Source: Actinomycetota bacterium (lineage in GTDB: Bacteria; Actinomycetota; Actinomycetes; S36-B12). From it: 5,575 nucleotides of DNA. The position numbers and the translations under genes were made by a program. The notes beneath the pieces were generated by a model. The model was given only the letters and a program-made list of their open reading frames with translations. It had not been told where the DNA came from and did no database searches. Where the stretch lies: positions 1-5,575 of the forward strand of contig CANMNM010000103.1 of assembly GCA_947499275.1 (NCBI GenBank), read 5' to 3'. Shown in pieces: positions 1 to 4,311 of this stretch; position 1 is the stretch's first letter, and every line of letters starts with the position of its first letter.

Positions 1-235
1 AGGCGGTCGCGCTGGTGCCCGCACAACCGTAGCCCTCAAGGTGCATTCCGAGAACTCCGAGTGAGCCAAAATCTCGAACCAGTTCCCGCGCAGGAACTTG
101 GCCCTTTTCAAACCAATCCGCAACGTGGGGTTTGATATTGGCGTCAACGTAATCTTTAACTACGGCTGCCATGGCTCGGTCTTCAGCACTTGATAGATGG
201 TCGAGAGAAAAGAGTGCTAGGGGACCTGTAGGCAT
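1..235 (-). CDS. gcdH: Glutaryl-CoA dehydrogenase-like acyl-CoA dehydrogenase, N-terminal part (cut by window edge)
   Basis: Only the first 78 codons are present; the gene continues past the left edge. What is visible is the N-terminal alpha-helical domain of an acyl-CoA dehydrogenase: a short leader, a helix with AEDRAMAAVVKDYVD at residues 17-31, then PHVADWFEKGQVP at 36-48, a GVLGM stretch at 60-64 and GYGCAGTSATA from 68. The GYGCAGTSA form, rather than the generic YGG-G-S of fatty acyl-CoA dehydrogenases, is typical of the glutaryl-CoA dehydrogenase group. That group oxidises and decarboxylates glutaryl-CoA to crotonyl-CoA using FAD and ETF in the cytoplasm, in lysine, cadaverine and glutarate breakdown. 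The catalytic glutamate and substrate-binding residues lie outside the window, so substrate is inferred. The ATG at 235 is the only reasonable start, since an in-frame stop lies at 245-247. It has no clear ribosome binding site and follows the FAD oxidoreductase stop by 28 bases, so translation is probably coupled. Confidence 0.8.
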   Translation of the reverse strand, partial: MPTGPLALFSLDHLSSAEDRAMAAVVKDYVDANIKPHVADWFEKGQVPARELVRDFGSLGVLGMHLEGYGCAGTSATA

Positions 236-263
236 TTCAGCAGATTACCATGATTGTCATCAC

Positions 264-1628
264 CTAATGGCCGATCATACGGTTCATGTATGCCGCGCTC
301 CGTGAATTCTTCCCGGTCTTTTCCTCATATGAATCGGCGCGTTGCATGACTTGTAGCCCAAGATTGGTCCCAATCCACCGGAGTGGTTCTGGTTCCCATT
401 TGCGCGACTCGTGGTTGACCCAAGGAAGCGTGGTGAGTTCGGATTCTGTTCCTGTGATCAGATGGCCCAAAGTTTTTCCACCCAGGTGCGCGGTCCCTAC
501 GCCGTCACCTACGTAACCACCACTTGAACCCAACCCTGTTTTTGGGTCAAAATTACAACTTGCCCACCAGTCCCGGGCGACACCTAGTGGCCCACCCCAC
601 GCATGAGTGAACTCAATACCTTTAAGGACTGGGAATAGTTCTACCAACGTCGCTCGAAGGTCGTTGTGAACTCTCGGATTCATGTCTTGGACCGGTGAGA
701 TTTTTGAGTTGAAGTGATACGGCGCACCGCGCCCGCCAAAGGCGATCCGGTCGTCTGCTGTGCGTTGTCCATAAATAATCAGATTGCGATAGTCTGAAAA
801 AGTCTCGCGTTCACGTAATCCAATTTCTTCCCAGACGCTCGAGGAGAGTCGCTGTGTTGCCACCATGAGTGAATAAACCGGCGCGATTGAACGCTTTTGG
901 CGGGGCAATGTTTTTGTATATCCCTCGGTGGCCCGGATTACATTGGGTGCCCGCACGACGCCCTCTGTAGTTTTTACTACGCCCGGGTCGATTCGTAATG
1001 CTGGAGTGCCCTCAAAAATGGAGACCCCGCGTGAGTGCAGGTAGGTGCTGAGTTGACTCACCAATTTATAGGGATCTATTGCGGCGCAATGAGGGGTGAA
1101 AGTACCCCCCACAACATCGGTTGAGTTAATTCGTTCCCTGGTTTGCTCAGCTGTTAGGTAAGTCAAGTCGTGCGGGAAGCCCCAGTCAGCAAATTCTTTT
1201 ACATCTGCCAATGCCCGGTCGTTTTGCAGAGAGCTGCGAGCAGCTACCACCGTTCCACCGTGGGCCCAATCGATATCCCAATTATGTGAATTTGCCACTT
1301 GGCCAATATCACTGATATTGGCGACCATCACTTGATGCATTCGACGTGCCGCATCCCGCGAACTTGCACGTGCAAGGGATGTGAAGTGGGCGGGGAATAG
1401 AGCGGATACCCAGCCACCATTTCGACCACTCGCGCCAAATCCAACAAACTCAGATTCGATTATTGCAATTTTCAAAGTTGGATCAAGTTTGTTGGCGTAG
1501 TAAGCGGTCCACAGCCCCGTGAAGCCGCCGCCAACTATTGCAAGATCAACAGTGAGATCACCATGAAGGGTTCCATTGAAAACCGGTCGAGGTGCAGTTA
1601 TTTCGGAGTACCAAAGGCTGGTGTTCAT
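264..1628 (-). CDS. FAD-dependent amine/amino-acid oxidoreductase, PuuB/DadA type
   Basis: This 454-residue flavoprotein belongs to the DAO (DadA-like) superfamily. The dinucleotide-binding beta-alpha-beta unit is near the N-terminus: LAIVGGGFTG (29-38, GxGxxG) with an acidic residue after strand two (IIES, E58). The FAD-contacting GFGASGRNGG follows at 63-72. The C-terminal flavin-binding motif is GLGSSGGYVGDGVGTAHLGG (365-384). The tail LPWVNHESRKWEPEPLRW (401-418) is typical of actinobacterial PuuB-like proteins. The family oxidises C-N bonds of amines or amino acids with release of hydrogen peroxide; PuuB itself acts on gamma-glutamylputrescine. The exact substrate is not readable. There is no signal peptide or membrane segment, so it is cytoplasmic. 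The frame stays open upstream to 1760, but those 44 codons overlap the preceding gene, and homology starts near NTSLWY, so ATG 1628 is chosen. It lies 4 bases after the PNPOx-like stop and lacks a good Shine-Dalgarno, implying translational coupling. Confidence 0.9.
   Translation of the reverse strand: MNTSLWYSEITAPRPVFNGTLHGDLTVDLAIVGGGFTGLWTAYYANKLDPTLKIAIIESEFVGFGASGRNGGWVSALFPAHFTSLARASSRDAARRMHQVMVANISDIGQVANSHNWDIDWAHGGTVVAARSSLQNDRALADVKEFADWGFPHDLTYLTAEQTRERINSTDVVGGTFTPHCAAIDPYKLVSQLSTYLHSRGVSIFEGTPALRIDPGVVKTTEGVVRAPNVIRATEGYTKTLPRQKRSIAPVYSLMVATQRLSSSVWEEIGLRERETFSDYRNLIIYGQRTADDRIAFGGRGAPYHFNSKISPVQDMNPRVHNDLRATLVELFPVLKGIEFTHAWGGPLGVARDWWASCNFDPKTGLGSSGGYVGDGVGTAHLGGKTLGHLITGTESELTTLPWVNHESRKWEPEPLRWIGTNLGLQVMQRADSYEEKTGKNSRSAAYMNRMIGH
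1302..1322. repeat. Perfect 10-1-10 palindrome inside the FAD oxidoreductase gene
   Basis: Arms GCCAATATCA and TGATATTGGC flank a single central C at 1312, with all ten base pairs matching. It falls in frame over the codons for residues A-N-I-S-D-I-G (103-109 of the protein). The symmetry is seen directly. Whether it is an operator-like protein-binding site, a cruciform or a hairpin in mRNA, or coincidence, cannot be told. Confidence 0.6.
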
Positions 1629-1640
1629 CGCGTTAACGCG
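1629..1640. repeat. Perfect 12-bp palindrome at the PNPOx-like/FAD oxidoreductase junction
   Basis: CGCGTTAACGCG is fully self-complementary. On the minus strand it contains the TAA stop of the PNPOx-like gene and directly abuts the ATG (1628-1626) of the flavoprotein gene, occupying the place where a Shine-Dalgarno would be expected. Confidence 0.6.
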
Positions 1641-2292
1641 TCCAATTGGCCACGTAATCGGGGATAGGAGTACCCCGCGGGACGAACTCATCGGGGACGG
1701 GAACACCCAGTTGTTCATAGATCGGAATGTGTCCGGCCCAAATGGCTTTCCCTGCGTCACTTGTTAGGTCCTCATCAGCATCACCGGGTGGACCTTCACT
1801 GACCTTTATTGAGTACTCGGTGAGGGGGAGTGCCAGCGTCATGGTTGCCTTGAGCTCCTTGGGCGAAGGCTGCCGTGCATGATCCCAACGACCAGGCATC
1901 AAGTGTTCGGTGATTACCTTCAATGCATCCACTTCGGCAGTGCCACTGATTCGGGTTGCCGTTCCAAAGATCATCGCGGATCGGTAGTTCATGCTTGATT
2001 CAAATAAGCTGCGAGCAAGAACAAGACCGTCGAGTATTGTCACAGTGACGCATGCGGGTGAGCCCGAGTCCAATAGTTTGAACAGTCGCGAAGCAGCCGA
2101 TCCATGAATGAGTATCGAGTCTTGATCACGGGCGTAACCCACGGGAATTACTATTGGTTGCCCGTGATCCACGACCCCAACGTGCGCGACCAGGCCAGCG
2201 TCGAGGACCGCGTGCAATGTTGCAATGTCTGTCTTAGCTTTTTCCGGTAAGCGCTTGATGGTTGTTCTCGAACTCTGGACAGCTTTGGCCAC
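1633..2292 (-). CDS. Pyridoxamine 5'-phosphate oxidase-like (NimA-related) FMN-binding split-barrel protein
   Basis: A 219-residue protein of the PNPOx-like split-barrel superfamily, closest in pattern to the NimA-related 'pyridoxamine 5'-phosphate oxidase family' proteins common in actinobacteria. Recognisable blocks: LHAVLDAGLVAHVGVV (26-41), QPIVIPVGYARD (45-56), HGSAASR (63-69, expected flavin-phosphate region), CVTVTILDGLVLARS (81-95), SMNYRSAMIFG (100-110) and HLMPGRWDHARQPSPKEL (130-147). Members bind FMN or F420, and many have no known reaction. It is not a convincing true PdxH, which has a different C-terminal signature. It starts with GTG at 2292, supported by an AGGGGA ribosome binding site that overlaps the stop codon of the aminotransferase gene 9 bases upstream. 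Its place between a PLP-dependent aminotransferase and a flavin oxidase suggests a role in the same amine pathway, or in cofactor handling. That role is inference. Confidence 0.88.
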   Translation of the reverse strand: MAKAVQSSRTTIKRLPEKAKTDIATLHAVLDAGLVAHVGVVDHGQPIVIPVGYARDQDSILIHGSAASRLFKLLDSGSPACVTVTILDGLVLARSLFESSMNYRSAMIFGTATRISGTAEVDALKVITEHLMPGRWDHARQPSPKELKATMTLALPLTEYSIKVSEGPPGDADEDLTSDAGKAIWAGHIPIYEQLGVPVPDEFVPRGTPIPDYVANWTR

Positions 2293-2297
2293 GTGTA

Positions 2298-2303
2298 TCC
2301 CCT
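2298..2303 (-). promoter_or_regulatory. Ribosome binding site that decides the GTG start of the PNPOx-like gene
   Basis: AGGGGA on the minus strand overlaps the aminotransferase TAG stop and sits five bases before the GTG at 2292. No in-frame ATG nearby has a comparable site, so the non-ATG start is well supported, and terminating ribosomes probably reinitiate here. Confidence 0.75.
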
Positions 2304-3702
2304 ATAAAACTTCGAGGGCTTGGGTTAACACGTTTCGTAAGATGCCCTCGATTTCATCGAACTCTTTCTGACCGATCGTGAGTGGGGGCGCGAGTTGAAT
2401 GACGGGGTCACCACGATCGTCAGCGCGGCAGTACAGGCCGTTTGCGAATAATGCCTTTGAAAGGAAGCCACGTAGGAGTCGCTCGCTCTCATCTTCGTTG
2501 AATGTCTCGCGAGTCTTCTTGTCCTTGACGAGTTCAATTCCATAGAAGTAGCCGGCCCCGCGAACGTCACCGACGATCGGTATGTCGCTCAGTTTCTCGA
2601 GTGTGCGACGGAAATTCCCTTCATTGTCTATGACATTTTGATTGAGACCCTCTCGGTCGAAAATGTCGAGGTTTTCCATGGCAACCGCTGCTGAAACAGG
2701 GTGACCACCCCACGTGTATCCGTGGAGGAAGGAGGTTGTTCCGTGCTTGAACGGTTCAAAGAGTCGATCACTGGCGATCATGGCGCCCAGCGGGGAATAA
2801 CCAGAAGTCATGCCCTTGGCGCACGTAATGATGTCAGGAGTGACACCGAATCGATTCATCGCAAAAAAATCACCGATCCGACCGAACGCGGTTATGGTTT
2901 CGTCGGCCACCATAAGCACGTCGTATTCATCGCAGATCTCGCGAACGCGTTCAAGGTAACCGGGGGGAGGAGGAAAGCACCCGCCAGAGTTTTGGACCGG
3001 CTCAATGAATACGGCTGCGACACTGTCCGCGCCTTCAAATTCAATTGCCTCAGCAATGCGGTTGGCTGCCCAAAGACCAAAGGCCTTTTCGTCTCCGCGG
3101 TATTCCTCAGGGGCACGGTAAAAGTTGGTGTTCGGGACTTTTACTCCACCGGGGACAAGCGGCTCAAATGGAATCTTGGCAGCGGGAATGCCGGTAATGC
3201 TGAGTGCTCCTTGCGGGGTGCCGTGGTATGCAATCGCCCTACTAATCACCTTGGTTTTCGTTGGCTTGCCTGTCAATTTGAAATATTGCTTAGCCAGTTT
3301 CCAAGCGCTCTCGACGGCTTCGCCTCCGCCTGAGGTAAAGAACACGCGGTTTAAATCACCCGGTGCTAAATGCGCCAGTCGCTCAGCAAGCAAAATTGCA
3401 TTGGGGTGTGCATAGGACCAAATGGGGAAAAAGGCTAACTCTTCTGCTTGCTTGGCTGCTGCTTGGGCAAGCTCTCTGCGTCCATGGCCGGCTTGGACAA
3501 CGAATAGTCCGGAGAGTCCATCAAAATACTTATTGCCTTGATCGTCCCAGATATATGCGCCTTTGCCCTTAGTAATGACCGGAACATGGCCACCGTCGTA
3601 GTAGGTCGAGTGACGGGTGAAATGCATCCAGAGATGATCACGGGCTTTGTCTGCGAGTTGATCTGATCCTGATTCGGTAGCAAATTGCGGAGTGGTTGTC
3701 AT
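2302..3702 (-). CDS. Class III PLP-dependent aminotransferase, probably diamine/omega-amino acid (putrescine) aminotransferase
   Basis: A 466-residue fold-type I class III aminotransferase of full family length. Landmarks: LWMHFTRHSTY (24-34), the omega-aminotransferase substrate-entry region DGLSGLFVVQAGHGR (61-75), FFTSGGGEAVESAWKLA (121-137, phosphate-binding turn), AYHG (158-161, ring-stacking Tyr159), FIEPVQNSGG (232-241), VADETITAFGRIG (265-277, Asp267 to the pyridine nitrogen), IITCAKGMTSGY (291-302, Lys296 forming the Schiff base) and GYTWGGHP (328-335). The family includes putrescine- and cadaverine-pyruvate aminotransferases and beta-alanine aminotransferases. The divergent aminobutyraldehyde-type dehydrogenase favours a diamine. 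The ATG at 3702 overlaps the Lrp stop as ATGA, with a GGGG ribosome site (3712-3709) six bases ahead. The alternative TTG at 3714 is poorly supported. Substrate could also be a C5 diamine or 5-aminovalerate, given the gcdH-like gene downstream. Confidence 0.92.
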   Translation of the reverse strand: MTTTPQFATESGSDQLADKARDHLWMHFTRHSTYYDGGHVPVITKGKGAYIWDDQGNKYFDGLSGLFVVQAGHGRRELAQAAAKQAEELAFFPIWSYAHPNAILLAERLAHLAPGDLNRVFFTSGGGEAVESAWKLAKQYFKLTGKPTKTKVISRAIAYHGTPQGALSITGIPAAKIPFEPLVPGGVKVPNTNFYRAPEEYRGDEKAFGLWAANRIAEAIEFEGADSVAAVFIEPVQNSGGCFPPPPGYLERVREICDEYDVLMVADETITAFGRIGDFFAMNRFGVTPDIITCAKGMTSGYSPLGAMIASDRLFEPFKHGTTSFLHGYTWGGHPVSAAVAMENLDIFDREGLNQNVIDNEGNFRRTLEKLSDIPIVGDVRGAGYFYGIELVKDKKTRETFNEDESERLLRGFLSKALFANGLYCRADDRGDPVIQLAPPLTIGQKEFDEIEGILRNVLTQALEVL

Positions 3703-4160
3703 TTGATGCCCCAACTGTAGGTTTGTTTGCGAAGTCCGAGATAAACGAATGTTTCTGTTGAAACAACTCCTGGGATGTTTCGAATTTGAGAATTAGTGAC
3801 ATTGAGAAGGTGATCATCGTCTTCGGCGACACACTCAGCCAAAAGGTCATACTTCCCGGTCACAATCACCAAATAGGAAATCTCTGGTAGTTGTTCAATT
3901 TGTTTGGATACCGCCTCCACATCACCCTGCACTTTAATTCCGATCATTGCCGAACGAAGGAAACCAAGCTGAGCGGGGTCAGTGATCGCAACAATTTGCA
4001 TAACACCTTGGTCATGTAATTTTTGGACCCGCTGACGAACCGCAGCTTCGGATAAACCAACCGCTTTCCCGATCGTTGCGTATGGCCTGCGACCATCTTG
4101 CTGAAGTTGTTCAATAATTGCGCGCGATGCCTCATCAAGGGGTGCAGATTTTCGCGCCAT
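3699..4160 (-). CDS. Lrp/AsnC family transcriptional regulator
   Basis: A 153-residue feast/famine regulator of normal family length. The N-terminal DNA-binding domain starts LDEASRAIIEQLQQDGR (8-24), followed by the helix-turn-helix ATIGKAVGLSEAAVRQRVQKL (28-48). The C-terminal RAM ligand-binding and oligomerisation domain begins near residue 69 (RSAMIGIKV), contains the conserved VTGKYDLLAE (100-109) and ends with TFVYLGLRK (137-145). Lrp proteins bind DNA as dimers to octamers and respond to amino acids or amines. Here the gene is first in the minus-strand operon and faces the aldehyde dehydrogenase gene, so it most likely controls both units and itself from 4161-4311. The ligand is unknown; a pathway amine or amino acid is inferred. 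ATG 4160 is preceded by AAGGTGA (4171-4165), a good ribosome binding site. Its TGA stop is shared with the aminotransferase ATG. Confidence 0.95.
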   Translation of the reverse strand: MARKSAPLDEASRAIIEQLQQDGRRPYATIGKAVGLSEAAVRQRVQKLHDQGVMQIVAITDPAQLGFLRSAMIGIKVQGDVEAVSKQIEQLPEISYLVIVTGKYDLLAECVAEDDDHLLNVTNSQIRNIPGVVSTETFVYLGLRKQTYSWGIK

Positions 4161-4164
4161 GTGC

Positions 4165-4171
4165 TCACCTT
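4165..4171 (-). promoter_or_regulatory. Ribosome binding site of the Lrp/AsnC gene
   Basis: On the minus strand AAGGTGA is followed by the four-base spacer GCAC and then ATG 4160. It is the strongest Shine-Dalgarno in the minus-strand operon, consistent with this being its first gene. Confidence 0.8.
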
Positions 4172-4204
4172 GGCCCTATTTTGCCGAAAAATCAAGTCTT
4201 TCCG

Positions 4205-4246
4205 TGTCAATTTCCCCATTTGACGACGAAAACCGCAAGTTAATCT
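4205..4246. promoter_or_regulatory. Putative divergent promoter/operator with back-to-back -35-like hexamers
   Basis: The intergenic region between the Lrp operon and the aldehyde dehydrogenase holds TTGACA on the minus strand (4210-4205) and TTGACG on the plus strand (4220-4225), separated by nine bases. Together they form an inverted repeat GTCAA-N9-TTGAC. For the plus direction a TAATCT at 4241-4246 lies 15 bases downstream, a short but possible spacing. For the minus direction no convincing -10 was found at 16-18 bases; the nearest candidate, CAAAAT at 4183-4178, is 21 bases away. An Lrp dimer on this repeat could block or activate both units. Promoter calls by eye are weak. Confidence 0.35.
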
Positions 4247-4273
4247 GAAAAAATCTAGTGAAAACGAGCAGTT

Positions 4274-4279
4274 TAGGAT
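4274..4279 (+). promoter_or_regulatory. Alternative -10-like hexamer for the aldehyde dehydrogenase gene
   Basis: TAGGAT lies 32 bases before the ATG, a sensible place for a -10 element, and would put the transcript start near 4286. No good -35 exists 16-18 bases upstream (the region reads as A-rich AAATCT), so if it is used the promoter would probably need an activator such as the neighbouring Lrp protein. Confidence 0.25.
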
Positions 4280-4287
4280 ACGGTGCC

Positions 4288-4300
4288 GTTAGTTGCTAAC
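4288..4300. repeat. Perfect small inverted repeat before the aldehyde dehydrogenase ribosome binding site
   Basis: GTTAG-TTG-CTAAC is a perfect 5-bp stem with a 3-base loop, ending one base before TGGAGG. In RNA it would form a small hairpin touching the Shine-Dalgarno sequence; in DNA it could be an operator half-site pair. The pairing is seen directly; the function is inferred. Confidence 0.45.
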
Positions 4301-4306
4301 TGGAGG
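4301..4306 (+). promoter_or_regulatory. Ribosome binding site of the aldehyde dehydrogenase gene
   Basis: TGGAGG with a five-base A-only spacer to ATG 4312 is a near-consensus Shine-Dalgarno and fixes this start, because no other in-frame start nearby has comparable support. Confidence 0.85.
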
Positions 4307-4311
4307 AAAAA

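Noticed and set aside
286..516. Plus-strand reading frame opposite the 3' end of the flavoprotein gene
   Set aside because: Antisense to the conserved GYVGDGV and LPWVNHESR regions; its protein is low-complexity and unlike any family.
1629..1760. 44-residue N-terminal extension of the FAD oxidoreductase frame
   Set aside because: It overlaps the PNPOx-like gene almost entirely, its residues do not resemble the family, and ATG 1628 fits the usual distance to the GxGxxG motif.
2038..2048. GTCAC-A-GTGAC palindrome in the PNPOx-like gene
   Set aside because: Five-base arms with a single spacer are expected by chance several times in a window this size.
1633..2292. Annotation as true PdxH (pyridoxamine 5'-phosphate oxidase of PLP synthesis)
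   Set aside because: The sequence pattern (HGSAASR, SMNYRSA, PGRWDHARQP) is that of the NimA-related PNPOx-like family, and the PdxH C-terminal substrate-binding signature is not visible.
2701..3333. Long plus-strand reading frame (210 codons) opposite the aminotransferase gene
   Set aside because: It is fully antisense to a clearly conserved PLP enzyme, has no recognisable motif and no matching ribosome site; it is a shadow frame.
3703..3714. TTG start four codons upstream for the aminotransferase
   Set aside because: The ATG at 3702 forms the standard ATGA overlap with the Lrp stop and has a GGGG site at correct spacing; the TTG lies within that site.
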